Counted from the stretch's first letter, positions 27,444 through 37,220 are shown. The stretch: DNA of 64,000 nt from Urbifossiella sp046350095 (GCA_046350095.1 JAXMBA010000004.1:930001-994000); one strand, 5' to 3'. Notes: generated by a model not told the origin, from the sequence alone. Made by a program: numbers and translations.

Positions 27444-27543
27444 GGTTGATGATTGATAATCGAGGATTGATGATTGAAACCGAGGGTCGAGAACTGCCTC
27501 GCTTTCCGGGCAATCGTCAATCCTCGATCATCAATCATCAATC
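27444..27543. repeat. Inverted repeat with GATTGAT-period arms
   Basis: The left arm 27444-27476 (ggttgatgattgataatc onward) and right arm 27511-27543 are reverse complements over 33 bases with three mismatches, around a 34-base loop. Each arm is a degenerate tandem of gattgat/gattgag units. It fills the adaptor-ATPase gap inside an operon. Architecture matches the blocks at 5401, 12795 and 58914, although the arm sequences differ. Confidence 0.85.
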
Positions 27544-27551
27544 GGCCCCAC

Positions 27552-29582
27552 TCACCCCGGCGGCGGCCCGCCCGCACCACCCGGAGCCCCGCCGCCCTTC
27601 TTCTTCGACGGGTCGAACGCCTTCTGCTCGCCGCCCGCGCCACCGCCGGGGGCGCCCTCGCCCTTGCCGCCGCCCTTGCCCTTCCAGCCGCCCTCGGCCT
27701 TGCCGCCGCCGGCACCCTCGCCGCCGCCAATGCCCGTCCGCGTGCGGTTGTCCGGCGCCATCAGCACCCGGGGGTTGATCACCACCTCGTCGCCCTCGAC
27801 GAGCCCTTCTCGCACCTCCACCACGCGGTCGTTCATGAGGCCCAGTGACACCTCACGCTCCTCGTAACCCGTCGGCGTGCGGACGAACAGCTTGCGCTTC
27901 GCCCCCAGGTCGGCGCCGCCGACCACCGCCTGCAGCGGTACGGTCAGCACGTCCTTTAGCCCTTCGATGTGGATCGTCACCTCGGCCGTCATGTCCGGCT
28001 TGAGTCCGGGCACGACGTCGTCGATCTGCACGAGCGTCTGGTACACCTTCACGTCCGAGACCCACGAGTCCGTCTGGCTCGCCACGCCCGCCACCACCCG
28101 CACCCGGCCGGGGAAGACCTGGTCGGGGAAGGCGTCCACGCGGATCGTCGCGCGCTGCCCCTTGCGGGCCGTGCGGTACTCGAAGTCGCGGTAGTGCTGG
28201 GCCAGGTCCGTGATCACCTCCTCGTGCTGGCTCATCAGCCGGTGGAACGGGTCCACCATCGTCAGCTGGCCGGCGCGAAGCCCGGTGATGAGGCCGGTGC
28301 TGACGCGGATGTCGCCCTTGATACGACTGACCATCGCCTCGTGAACCTTGGTGTTCACCTGCATCTTCTCGAGGTTCGGGATGCGGAGGAGCTTTTGCCC
28401 CTCCTTCACCTGCGCCCCCTGCTCGATGAGCCCCTGTGGGCTGCTGCCGAACCGGCTCGACTCGTTCTTGAAGTAGACCACCAGCCCGGACTGCGGGGCG
28501 TAGATGCGGCACTCCTTGATCTGGTCGTCGATCTCCTTCAGCTTTTCGCCTTCCTGCGAGTAGATGGACCGCTTCGTCTTCCGCTCGATCTCGGCCTGCA
28601 CGTTCTTGGCGCTGGCCTCCAGTTCCTTCTGCCGCACCAGCCGGCGGGCGTTGTCCACCTTGCTGCGGAAGTCGGCGAGGAGCTTCGACCGGTCGTAGGC
28701 CAGCAACAGGTCTCGCTGCCGGCTGAGGCTCCGCCAGCTCTCCAGGGAACTCTCCAGCTTGCTCTTCTCGGCCTGGGCCTGGGCGGCGCTCATGTACTTC
28801 TGGCGGACCATGCGGTCGGCCCACGACGCCCGCTCCTGGTACTGCTGCACGTCGGACAGGGCGAGTGACACCTTGCCGGTCAGGTCGTCCACCTGCCGCT
28901 TGTAGTCGCCGCCCTCGGCCAGCGCCGCCGGCGCGCCGACGAGGGCCGACAGGGCCAGCCGCTCCGGGTCGAACGACAGGCCGACGAACTTGTCGAGGTC
29001 GATCTCAGCCACGAGGCGGGTGTTCTCGGCCTCGGCGATCAGCCGCTCGTTGTCCTCGACGGTGATCTCGTAATCCTTCTCGGCCTTCACCTTGGCGGCG
29101 TACGCCTGGTCCAGGGCGATGCGCTGGGCGCGGGCCTGGTCCTGGAGGGCCGAGTCGTCGAGGATCATGACGAGTTGGCCGCCTTCGACGCGGGCGCCGT
29201 CCTCGATCACCCAGTTGATCGTGCTCGCGAAGCCCTTGCTGCCGGCCCGAACCTTACACACCACGTCCTTGTTGTCGGCCGACTCCACCTGCCCCTTCTC
29301 GGTGACGGTGACGGCCAGCGGCTCCTTCTTGACGGTGTGGGTGAGTACGTCGGCGCGGGCGGGCGGCTGGCGCAAGTAGAAGAAGGCGCCGACGCCGCCG
29401 GCCGCCGCGAGGACGACCAGGGCGCCGAGAACGAGGGGGAGCCGGCTCCGGCGGCCGCCGTGGCTCGGGAGCGCCTTGGGGGCGGCGCTACTGCCCGGGG
29501 GCAGGAGCTGCCCGGGGAGCGGGGAGCCGTTCGGGCCGGGGGTCGGCTCGGCCGGGGCCTTCGTCGGGTGGGAGAGACTCAT
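27552..29582 (-). CDS. MacA/HlyD-family periplasmic adaptor protein
   Basis: The 676-residue membrane-fusion protein links the MacB-like permease to the TolC-like factor. One membrane helix is at about 49-70. A biotinyl-lipoyl half-motif follows (WVIEDGARVEGGQLVMILDD), then a long helical hairpin rich in A, K, Q and E (about 150-340), the second lipoyl half (APQSGLVVYFK, LIEQGAQVKEGQKLLRI), and beta-barrel and membrane-proximal strands. The last 60 residues are a Gly/Lys/Pro-rich tail of unknown purpose. The ATG at 29582 lies 95 bases inside the upstream gene's 3' end, and no later methionine precedes the membrane helix. Confidence 0.9.
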   Translation of the reverse strand: MSLSHPTKAPAEPTPGPNGSPLPGQLLPPGSSAAPKALPSHGGRRSRLPLVLGALVVLAAAGGVGAFFYLRQPPARADVLTHTVKKEPLAVTVTEKGQVESADNKDVVCKVRAGSKGFASTINWVIEDGARVEGGQLVMILDDSALQDQARAQRIALDQAYAAKVKAEKDYEITVEDNERLIAEAENTRLVAEIDLDKFVGLSFDPERLALSALVGAPAALAEGGDYKRQVDDLTGKVSLALSDVQQYQERASWADRMVRQKYMSAAQAQAEKSKLESSLESWRSLSRQRDLLLAYDRSKLLADFRSKVDNARRLVRQKELEASAKNVQAEIERKTKRSIYSQEGEKLKEIDDQIKECRIYAPQSGLVVYFKNESSRFGSSPQGLIEQGAQVKEGQKLLRIPNLEKMQVNTKVHEAMVSRIKGDIRVSTGLITGLRAGQLTMVDPFHRLMSQHEEVITDLAQHYRDFEYRTARKGQRATIRVDAFPDQVFPGRVRVVAGVASQTDSWVSDVKVYQTLVQIDDVVPGLKPDMTAEVTIHIEGLKDVLTVPLQAVVGGADLGAKRKLFVRTPTGYEEREVSLGLMNDRVVEVREGLVEGDEVVINPRVLMAPDNRTRTGIGGGEGAGGGKAEGGWKGKGGGKGEGAPGGGAGGEQKAFDPSKKKGGGAPGGAGGPPPG

Positions 29583-32352
29583 CGTTCCAACCCCCGTTTT
29601 CGTCGATCTGAAGAAGTTCGGTGTCGGTGTACAGGGCCAGCCGCGAGATCAGGTAGTTCACCCAGATGGTGTACAGCGTGTTTTGGGCCTGTACGAGCTG
29701 GCTCTGGTTCTGGAGCAGTTGGTTGGTGAGGGCGGCGGCGTTGCCGGCGCTCGTCTGGGCGTTCGGGGCGGGCGGCTCGAGGATCAGCGCCTGGGCGTTG
29801 TCCACCTGAGAGTACGCGAGCTCGATGAGACGCTGCTGAACGCGGTACAGCTCCGCGATGGTCCTCAGCTCCCGTACGTCGGCCCGGACGTCGTTGCTGA
29901 TGTTGTCCTCGAACGCCTGCAGCGTCCGCCGCTGCCGCTGGTAGCCGATCAGGGCGGCCCGGTAATTGTTCCGCTCGGCCCGGCGGACGAGTGGGAGTTC
30001 CGCGTTGAACGTCACGTTGTGGGTCGTCCGCGCCCCGGAGAACGCGACCGGGTTGCCCCCGCCGGGCGGGGTGGCTGAATTGAGATTGTAGCCGATGTCC
30101 AGCACCCCTTGCAAGGAGTTCGCTTGCACCTTTACCTGCCGCCACGCGTCCACCACCTGCCCGCGGGCGTTCATCAGGTCCAACCGGCGCGACAGCGCCG
30201 CCTGCATCGTCGCCGTGTACGCCTCGTCGATTCCCACCGCCAGTACGTCCGTACCATCCACCTCGGCGCCCGGGAGCTTGGGCCACAGCCGGCGGATCCC
30301 GTCCAGCCGTTCGTTCCGCGCCGCCAGGATTAACTGGTAGAACCCGTTGAAAACCTCGCGGAACGCGGCCGACTGCGCCGCCGCGCGGGCCGGGCCGGGC
30401 AGGTTCGCCCACGCCCGGGCCTCGTAGGCCCGCAGCGCCTGCTCGAACCCGCCCAGGTCCAACTCGGCTTCGAGCTGCGTGACGCGGGCCGACTCGGCGG
30501 TGTCCTCGGGCAGTTGCTTCGCCAGCCGGTCGGCCCGGCGCTCGAGGAGCACCCGGCGCTCCTCGGCCGCCTTCGTCATGCCCTTGCCCAGAGCGTCCGG
30601 GGATAGACCCTCCCACACCGCCCAGCGATTCGGGAGTTTCGCGGCGAAGTCGGTCCCCTTCACGATCGGGGCGTTGCGGAGGAGGCGTTTCAGGCGTGTG
30701 CGGATTTGGTCCACCGGGGCCGCCGGGTCGAACTGCCGGCCGGCCTCCTCGGCGGCGCGGATATCGGCATACACCGCCTCGAACCGGGCGAGTTGCTTCT
30801 GCATCGGGGCCAGCGGCGTGCTGTCCAGGTCGAGGCCGACCGTCATCGGCAGGCCGAGCTGGAGCTTGAACTGGTCGAGCAGGTCGAGCAGGCCGCGGAT
30901 GCCGCCGTTCGTGCCGGCCCCGCCCCCGAGCGCCGCCGTCTGCTGACCGAGGAGCTGGTTGCGGTTGTTCAGCAGTTGCACCTCGACCTGCCCGACCTGG
31001 AGGTCGGACTGCTGCCCGCCCTCGCGGAACGCCTGGTACAGCTTCAGATACTGTTCCAGCGAATCGACGTTGCGCCGCTGGTTGGCGAGGGTGGCAGCCT
31101 GGAGCACGATCGGCAGGTAGCCAACGTTCGGGGCGGTGAGGTTGTTGCCGACGCCGCGGCCGAGGTTCACCGACAGCCCCTGGAGGCCGTACGGGTTGTT
31201 CGTGTACCCGCCGCCGGCCGCGATGGCGACGTAGAACAGCTTGCGGAACCGCGCGTAGGAGCGCATCGCGTACACCATGTTCCGCTCGGACTGGGTCAAC
31301 GGCTCGAGCGTGACCGCGTACCCGCCGCCGCGCAGGAACGGCTGCGACAGCGACACCGACAGGTTCGACAGCGTCGCCGTAGGGCGGTCGCCGGTCAGGT
31401 CCACGACGACCTGGTTGGCGAGCCTGACGGCGAGCAGCGCCCCGGTAGGGAACAGCCTCCCGAGCGTGGCGTCGGAGCCGAACGTCGCGGCGTTGCGCGG
31501 GTTCCGACCCGCGAGGCTGCCCGCGAAGTCCAGCGCGGCGGTTTCGGCGAAGAAGCCCTGCGCGGCGAAGCTGAAGCGTTCGAGTGTGACGGGGAGCGCG
31601 GCGAGGTACAGGTCCTCGCGGCGGTCCTGGAACTCGCGGGCGTTCACGATCCCGAGTTCGACGGCCTGTTCGAGCTTGATGCGGTAGCCCTGCTGCTGGC
31701 TCTCCAGCACCTTGAGCACGCTGGCGGCCGCCTCGCCGGTGGCGACGACGGCGGGCGCGTCGGCCTTCGGCCCCTGCTGCACCGCCACGACGACGGGAGA
31801 GCCGTCGGGGGCGTCGCCGGAGACGAGTAGGACGCCGGACTGCACGCCCTCTAACGCGGAGGCAGGACGAGTGTTCTTGGCGAGCCGGCCGCCGTCGGCC
31901 GTCGGGTGCGTCCGCACGACCTGCGGCACGACCTCGTCCATCTTCGGGGGGGGCAGTTGTTCCTTCGCCGGCTCGGCGCCGCGGTTGGTGGCGTCCCACG
32001 CGCCGAGGTAGTCGAGGTAGCCCTTGCCCTCGAACCGGCCGGCGCCACTCCGCTTGGTGGGGTGCTGGGGGTTGGGGCTGAGCACCCGCGCGGCGTAGTC
32101 GTCGGGCGGGTACGGGGGGTGGTCCGGGTCCGACGGGTCGGCGAAGCGCGCGGCCGGGTTCGGGTAGGCGTGGAAGTTCTTGACCTGCCAGTCGGGGAAG
32201 ACGTTCTTCTGACTGATGATCCCTTCCACGTCCTTGTCGGCCCGCTGCCGGTAGTGCTGGCGGTTGCAGCCGACGCCGACCGCGATCAGCAGCAGGGCGA
32301 GGCCCAGCGTGCGGGCGCGGCGAGCGAACGGTGCGAGGTCCGATCGTTGCAT
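29488..32352 (-). CDS. TolC-family outer-membrane efflux protein, lipoprotein-like
   Basis: The start chosen is the ATG at 32352, giving 954 residues; the open frame to 32580 lacks a secretion signal at its start. A signal peptide with a lipobox-like end (LALLLIAVGVGC, Cys29) follows. Two TolC-like repeats with long helices are visible, for example SVSLSQPFLRGGG and the C-terminal NDVRADVRELRTIAELYRVQ. At 954 residues it is about twice E. coli TolC, the excess being N-terminal and mid-protein insertions. It is first in the efflux unit and overlaps the adaptor by 95 bases. The divergent flavin-reductase gene starts 262 bases away. Confidence 0.85.
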   Translation of the reverse strand: MQRSDLAPFARRARTLGLALLLIAVGVGCNRQHYRQRADKDVEGIISQKNVFPDWQVKNFHAYPNPAARFADPSDPDHPPYPPDDYAARVLSPNPQHPTKRSGAGRFEGKGYLDYLGAWDATNRGAEPAKEQLPPPKMDEVVPQVVRTHPTADGGRLAKNTRPASALEGVQSGVLLVSGDAPDGSPVVVAVQQGPKADAPAVVATGEAAASVLKVLESQQQGYRIKLEQAVELGIVNAREFQDRREDLYLAALPVTLERFSFAAQGFFAETAALDFAGSLAGRNPRNAATFGSDATLGRLFPTGALLAVRLANQVVVDLTGDRPTATLSNLSVSLSQPFLRGGGYAVTLEPLTQSERNMVYAMRSYARFRKLFYVAIAAGGGYTNNPYGLQGLSVNLGRGVGNNLTAPNVGYLPIVLQAATLANQRRNVDSLEQYLKLYQAFREGGQQSDLQVGQVEVQLLNNRNQLLGQQTAALGGGAGTNGGIRGLLDLLDQFKLQLGLPMTVGLDLDSTPLAPMQKQLARFEAVYADIRAAEEAGRQFDPAAPVDQIRTRLKRLLRNAPIVKGTDFAAKLPNRWAVWEGLSPDALGKGMTKAAEERRVLLERRADRLAKQLPEDTAESARVTQLEAELDLGGFEQALRAYEARAWANLPGPARAAAQSAAFREVFNGFYQLILAARNERLDGIRRLWPKLPGAEVDGTDVLAVGIDEAYTATMQAALSRRLDLMNARGQVVDAWRQVKVQANSLQGVLDIGYNLNSATPPGGGNPVAFSGARTTHNVTFNAELPLVRRAERNNYRAALIGYQRQRRTLQAFEDNISNDVRADVRELRTIAELYRVQQRLIELAYSQVDNAQALILEPPAPNAQTSAGNAAALTNQLLQNQSQLVQAQNTLYTIWVNYLISRLALYTDTELLQIDENGGWNDESLPPDEGPGRADPRPERLPAPRAAPAPGQ

Positions 32353-32614
32353 CGGGTGACCCAAATCGGGCGCGGGCGGGCGACGGCCTGTAACGAAGGT
32401 ATCGACCATCCGGGTAAGCTGGGTTGAACCGGAACCCCCGGTTCCGGCGGTAAACGGGGAAGGTACGGGGGTGGGAATCACGCCAACGATAATTTTTGCT
32501 TCCGACTCAATGCTTGTCTTCAATCCCTCCCCATTCCGCGTGACACAATCCGCCGGCAACCTGTGACTGGCCCGGGACACCGGCTACGATGACACTTACG
32601 ACGAGGGCGCGGGC

Positions 32615-33079
32615 ATGATCGACGCGATGATGGCGGCGGTGGGTCGTATCCCGAGCGGCTTGTTCGTGCTGACGGTGAACGCGGGCGGCCGCGAGACGGG
32701 GATGCTCGCGAGTTGGGTGCAGCAGTGCTCCTTCCAGCCGCCACGAGTGTCGGTGGCCGTGAGCAAGGAGCGCTGGGTGCTGCCAGATTTGGTCGAGGGG
32801 GTGGGATTCGCGGTAAACGTGTTGGCGGAGGGCGACAAGAAGCTGGTCGCGCATTTCGGGAAGGGATTCGCCCCGGACGCGGACGCTTTCACCGGTGTGG
32901 ACGTTGCCCGTGACGGCGTTCCTGTGCTGCTGGCGGCACACGCGTTCATCGCCTGCCGCGTCGCCGCCCGGTTCGACGCCGGCGACCACGTGCTGGTGGT
33001 AGGTGACGTCGTCGGCGGGGCCGTACACCACGACGCCCGCCCGGCGACGCACGTCCGCCGGACCGGCGCGCACTACTGA
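32615..33079 (+). CDS. Flavin reductase-like FMN-binding protein
   Basis: The 154-residue product has the flavin-reductase split-barrel pattern: IPSGLFVLTVNAGG near the start, GMLASWVQQCSFQPPRVSVA (FMN phosphate-side loop), FAVNVLAEGDKKLVAHFGKG, and a C-terminal GDHVLVVGDVVGG strand. It probably binds FMN and passes electrons from a reduced nicotinamide or another carrier; the acceptor is unknown. It is followed after seven bases by a molybdopterin oxidoreductase gene, which suggests that the two work together. Confidence 0.85.
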   Translation: MIDAMMAAVGRIPSGLFVLTVNAGGRETGMLASWVQQCSFQPPRVSVAVSKERWVLPDLVEGVGFAVNVLAEGDKKLVAHFGKGFAPDADAFTGVDVARDGVPVLLAAHAFIACRVAARFDAGDHVLVVGDVVGGAVHHDARPATHVRRTGAHY

Positions 33080-33086
33080 TAAGAAA

Positions 33087-33719
33087 ATGGACCCGATCAT
33101 CTCCCCCGACACCCGCCGCGTCGAGCGCCTGCCGCCGCGGCAGGTGCTGACGCAGAAGTGGCCGGTGCTCCACGCCGGTCCGGTGCCGCCGTTCGACCCC
33201 GCGACGTGGGACCTCACCGTCTTCCCGATCCCGCTTGTGGACAAGATCCGGCGGTTCGGCTGGGCCGAGTTCGCGGCGCTGCCCCGCGTCGCCGTCTTCG
33301 CCGACATGCACTGCGTCACCCGCTGGTCGAAACTGAACAACCTGTGGGAGGGCGTCGCCACGACGGAGTTGCTGAACCAGTTGACGGTGAGCCCGGCGGC
33401 GAAGTACGTGATGGTCCACGGGGAGTACGGGTTCAGCACGAACCTGCCGATCGAAGACTTCTTCGCCGACGACGCCGTGTTCGCGATCCGGCACGACGGA
33501 GCCGACCTGACGCCGGAGCATGGCCACCCGGTGCGCCTGGTGATCCCGCGGCTGTACGCCTGGAAGAGCGCGAAGTGGGTGCGCGGCGTCGAGTTCATGA
33601 CCGACGACCGGCCGGGCTTCTGGGAGAGCCCGGAACACGGCGGCTACCACATGCGCGGCGACCCCTGGGTGACGGACGCGAGCGGCGACGGCCAGCGCTT
33701 TCGCGAGCTCGGCGAGTAG
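33087..33719 (+). CDS. Small molybdopterin oxidoreductase, sulfite-oxidase fold
   Basis: The 210-residue protein contains ADMHCVTRWSKLNNLWEGV, the sulfite-oxidase-family segment in which Cys76 coordinates molybdenum. MVHGEYGFSTNLPIEDF and a C-terminal HPVRLVIPRLYAWKSAKWV strand fit the Oxidored_molyb domain. No Tat or Sec signal precedes it, unlike MsrP/YedY, so it is probably cytoplasmic. The ATG at 33087 follows an AAGAAA spacer; a longer frame from 33003 overlaps the previous gene. The substrate is unknown. mfd starts nine bases later. Confidence 0.85.
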   Translation: MDPIISPDTRRVERLPPRQVLTQKWPVLHAGPVPPFDPATWDLTVFPIPLVDKIRRFGWAEFAALPRVAVFADMHCVTRWSKLNNLWEGVATTELLNQLTVSPAAKYVMVHGEYGFSTNLPIEDFFADDAVFAIRHDGADLTPEHGHPVRLVIPRLYAWKSAKWVRGVEFMTDDRPGFWESPEHGGYHMRGDPWVTDASGDGQRFRELGE

Positions 33720-33728
33720 AATTCGGAA

Positions 33729-36700
33729 ATGGCGAGTGAGGCCGCCGACCCGGCGGCGACGGACGGGCTGACCCACCTTCCCTTCACCCTCCACACCGCA
33801 GAGGGGTGGGCGAACCTGCGCGCCGCGCTCGGCGCAGGCCGCAGCGGCACCATTGACGGCGCCTGGGGCTCGGCCGCCGCCCTTGCCGTAGCGGCACTCG
33901 CGGCGGACTCGCCTGCCACCGTTCTCGCAGTCGTCGCCTCGCCCTCCGACCTCGAGGCCTGGGCCGAAGACCTCGCCTCGTTTGCAGGTGCACGCCCGGC
34001 CGTGTTCGAAGCCTGGGAGACGTGGCCGCCGCCGACGCACAAGGGGAAGCTGGACCCCGCCACCACGTCGCGGCTGCGGCTGCTGCAACAGCTGGCCCTC
34101 GACCCGCCGCGGCTCGTCGTCTGCACCGTCGCCGCGTTGCTGCAACCCGTGCCGCCGCGGGCCGACCTGACGGCCCGCGGCAAGAAGCTCGCGGCCGGCG
34201 AGGTGATCGACCCGGACGAGCTGGTGGCGTGGCTCGTCGGCAACGGCTACAAGCGCGTCGAGGCCGTCGAGTACCCCGGCGAATTCGGCCGCCGCGGCGG
34301 CATCCTCGACGTCTACCCGCCCGACAGCCCCGACCCCGTCCGCCTCGAATTCTTCGGCGACGAGCTAGAATCACTCCGCACCTTCTCGGCGGGTTCGCAG
34401 CGCAGCCTTGACACACGCCCGGCGCTGACGCTGCTTCCCGTCGGCGGGGAGCGTGGGGGCGGCGTCGAGCGCGGCTTCTTCACCGACCACCTGCCTGCGG
34501 GCTCGGTCGCGGCGCTGGTCGAGCCCGGCGACCTGAAGGAACAGGCCAAGCTGTTCCTCGAGCGCGTCGGCGACACGACCGGCCTGTTCACCGTGGAGGG
34601 CACATTCGCCAACCTGCTGAAGCTGCCGACGGTGGCGGTGTCGGCGATGCCCCGGCCGAGCGTGGAGGCGTCCGTTCATCTGCGGGTGGAGTCGGTGGAG
34701 CGGTTCAGCGGCAACGTGCAGCGCGTCCGCGACGAGCTCGACGCCGTGGCCGCGGACGACGGCAGCCGGGTGCTGATCGCCTGCCAGACGGACGCCGAGT
34801 GCCACCGGCTTACGGACGTGCTCAAGGCCGGCCGCCTGGCCGAGTCGAAGCGGCTGAAGCTGGTGACGGGGCACGTCCGCGCCGGCTTCCGGCTGGTGGG
34901 CGCAGGGGTGGTGGTGCTCGGCAGTCACGAATTGTTCCACAAGGATCAGCAGCCGCACGGCGTGAAGGCTCCGGCCGCGAAGGGGTCGAGCCGCCGCCTC
35001 GAAGGCCGGGCGATCGACACCTTCCTCGAACTCAACGACGGCGACTACGTCGTGCATGTGGCCCACGGCATCGCCCGCTTCCGCGGCATGGTCATGCTGG
35101 ACCGGACGGCCGAGGTGACCGACCGCGAGGCGGCCGCGCAGGAAGAGAACCTGGTGCTGGAGTTCCGCGACGGGGTGATGCTGTACGTCCCGGCGTCGCG
35201 GATCGACCTGGTGCAGAAGTACGTCGGCGGGCAGGCGACCGAGCCGGAGTTGTCGAAGCTCGGCGGCAGCGCGTGGGGCCGCAAGAAGGACCGCGTCGGC
35301 GAGGCGGTCCGGGACATGGCCGCCGACATGATCCAGCTCCAGGCCACACGCCAGGCCGTCGCGGCCGAACCGCTGCCCCCGGACAGCGAGTGGCAGGGCG
35401 AGTTCGAGGCCGCGTTCCCCTACCAGGAGACGCCCGACCAGCTCGCCGCCATCCACGAGACGAAGGCCGACCTGACCAAGCCGAAGCCGATGGACCGCCT
35501 CATCTGCGGCGACGTGGGCTACGGCAAGACCGAGGTCGCCATCCGCGCCGCCTTCAAGGCCGTGGACGGCGGCAAACAGGTCGCAATCCTCGTCCCAACG
35601 ACCGTACTCGCCGAGCAGCACTACCGCACGTTCACGCAGCGGTTCGCCGAGTACCCGTTCGCCGTCGGGGTGGTCAACAGGTTCAAGTCGCACGGCTCCA
35701 CGAAGGACGTGCTGAAGCGACTCGCGGCCGGCGAGCTGGACTTGGTCGTCGGCACGCACCGGCTCCTGTCGAAGGACGTAAAGTTCAAGGACCTGGGCCT
35801 CGTCGTCATCGACGAGGAGCAGCGATTCGGCGTCGAGCACAAGGAGCGGTTGAAGAAGTTGCGGGCGACGGTTCACGTCCTCACGATGACCGCGACGCCG
35901 ATTCCCCGCACGCTGCACTCGGCGCTGCTGGGCATCCGCGAGATCTCCAACCTTGAAACGCCGCCGCCCGAGCGCCAGCCGGTCGAAACGCGCATCATCC
36001 GCTGGGACGACCAGCTGCTGCGGCACGCCATCCTCCGCGAGATGACGCGCGGCGGGCAGGTGTACTTCGTCCACAACCGCGTCTTCGACATCCACGAGGT
36101 CGCCGCGAAAGTGCAGGCTCTCGTGCCGGAGGCAAAAATCGTTGTCGGCCACGGCCAGATGGGCGCCGACGAGCTGGAGCAGGCGATGGTCAAGTTCGTC
36201 CGCAAGGAGGCGGACATCCTGGTGGCGACGACAATCATCGAGAGCGGCCTCGACATCCCGAACGCGAACACGATGATCATCGACGACGCCGACACGTACG
36301 GCCTCGCCGACCTGCACCAGCTCCGCGGCCGGGTCGGGCGGTCGAAGCACCGGGCGTACGCGTACCTGATCGTGAACCCGCTGAAGCTGGTGACTCCGAA
36401 CGCCCAGAAGCGACTGAAGGCGATCGAAGAATTCACCGAGCTCGGCGCCGGGTTCAAGATCGCCATGCGCGACCTGGAGATCCGCGGCGCCGGTAACATC
36501 CTCGGCTCCGAGCAGAGCGGCCACATCGCGGCCATCGGCTACGAGCTGTACTGCCAACTGCTCGAAAACGCGGTGCGGGCGCTGAAGCAACAGCCGCCAA
36601 GGGAAGCCGTCGAGGTGAACGTGGACCTGCCGTGGCCGGCGTTCCTGCCGCGCGACTACGTTCCGGGGCAGAAGTTGCGAATCGAAGTGTACCGCCGCCT

Positions 36701-37031
36701 GGCCCGCCTCCGCGACCCCGACAAGCTGGCCGACTTCCGCCAGGAGTTGCGCGACCGCTACGGGACGCCGCCGGACCCGGTGGAGTGGCTCCTGCGGGCG
36801 ACGGAAGTGCGACTGCTGTGCGTGCGGTGGAAGATCGCCGGCGTCCATCGCGACGGCCCGGACCTGGTGTTCACCTACCGGAACCGCAAGGCGGCGGAGC
36901 AACTGCAGGCGTTCAGCCGGAACCGGGTAAAGGTCGTGGACGAGAAGAGCCTGTACCTCCGCCTCAAGCCCGAGGACGAAGGCCCGGAGGCGATGTACCG
37001 CTTGCTACTGGACGTACTCGGCGGATCCTGA
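33729..37031 (+). CDS. mfd: Transcription-repair coupling factor
   Basis: Mfd removes RNA polymerase stalled at lesions and recruits UvrA. The 1100-residue protein has, in order, a UvrB-like N-terminal region (VEYPGEFGRRGGILDVYPPD), a CarD-like RNA-polymerase interaction domain (GDYVVHVAHGIARFRGM), and a RecG-like translocase. In the translocase, Walker A is GDVGYGKTE (Lys600, Thr601), DEEQ is at 695-698, and motif VI is in HQLRGRVGRSKHRAYAY. A C-terminal TRCF domain follows. Length is close to E. coli Mfd (1148). It begins nine bases after the molybdopterin gene. Confidence 0.97.
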   Translation: MASEAADPAATDGLTHLPFTLHTAEGWANLRAALGAGRSGTIDGAWGSAAALAVAALAADSPATVLAVVASPSDLEAWAEDLASFAGARPAVFEAWETWPPPTHKGKLDPATTSRLRLLQQLALDPPRLVVCTVAALLQPVPPRADLTARGKKLAAGEVIDPDELVAWLVGNGYKRVEAVEYPGEFGRRGGILDVYPPDSPDPVRLEFFGDELESLRTFSAGSQRSLDTRPALTLLPVGGERGGGVERGFFTDHLPAGSVAALVEPGDLKEQAKLFLERVGDTTGLFTVEGTFANLLKLPTVAVSAMPRPSVEASVHLRVESVERFSGNVQRVRDELDAVAADDGSRVLIACQTDAECHRLTDVLKAGRLAESKRLKLVTGHVRAGFRLVGAGVVVLGSHELFHKDQQPHGVKAPAAKGSSRRLEGRAIDTFLELNDGDYVVHVAHGIARFRGMVMLDRTAEVTDREAAAQEENLVLEFRDGVMLYVPASRIDLVQKYVGGQATEPELSKLGGSAWGRKKDRVGEAVRDMAADMIQLQATRQAVAAEPLPPDSEWQGEFEAAFPYQETPDQLAAIHETKADLTKPKPMDRLICGDVGYGKTEVAIRAAFKAVDGGKQVAILVPTTVLAEQHYRTFTQRFAEYPFAVGVVNRFKSHGSTKDVLKRLAAGELDLVVGTHRLLSKDVKFKDLGLVVIDEEQRFGVEHKERLKKLRATVHVLTMTATPIPRTLHSALLGIREISNLETPPPERQPVETRIIRWDDQLLRHAILREMTRGGQVYFVHNRVFDIHEVAAKVQALVPEAKIVVGHGQMGADELEQAMVKFVRKEADILVATTIIESGLDIPNANTMIIDDADTYGLADLHQLRGRVGRSKHRAYAYLIVNPLKLVTPNAQKRLKAIEEFTELGAGFKIAMRDLEIRGAGNILGSEQSGHIAAIGYELYCQLLENAVRALKQQPPREAVEVNVDLPWPAFLPRDYVPGQKLRIEVYRRLARLRDPDKLADFRQELRDRYGTPPDPVEWLLRATEVRLLCVRWKIAGVHRDGPDLVFTYRNRKAAEQLQAFSRNRVKVVDEKSLYLRLKPEDEGPEAMYRLLLDVLGGS

Positions 37032-37134
37032 ATGGTCCGTCCGGCGACCTGCCATCGCAGCCAGCGGCGCGCTGTGCCGGCGAACGGGTGAGAACGCGGC
37101 GGAACGGAACGTGTCACATCGGCGCAACATCCGT

Positions 37135-37164
37135 TTGACGCCGGCCCCCGGAGCCGGGTATTAT
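37135..37164 (+). promoter_or_regulatory. Sigma-70-type promoter for the S41 protease gene
   Basis: TTGACG (37135-37140) is separated by 18 bases from TATTAT (37159-37164). The boxes match consensus at five and five positions, unusually well for this GC-rich DNA. The ATG at 37221 is 57 bases downstream, behind a GGGAG ribosome site. Confidence 0.6.
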
Positions 37165-37220
37165 CTCAAAACACTCCCTCTCCCCACCTTGAAGCCCGCG
37201 CGCCACAGGGAGACTCGGCG

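Noticed and set aside
32353..32614. Promoter for the efflux operon in the divergent gap
   Set aside because: AT-rich stretches exist near 32485-32525, but no -35/-10 pair with acceptable spacing was found.
34371..36902. 843-codon minus-strand open frame
   Set aside because: It is antisense to mfd, whose Walker A, DEEQ and motif VI are intact.
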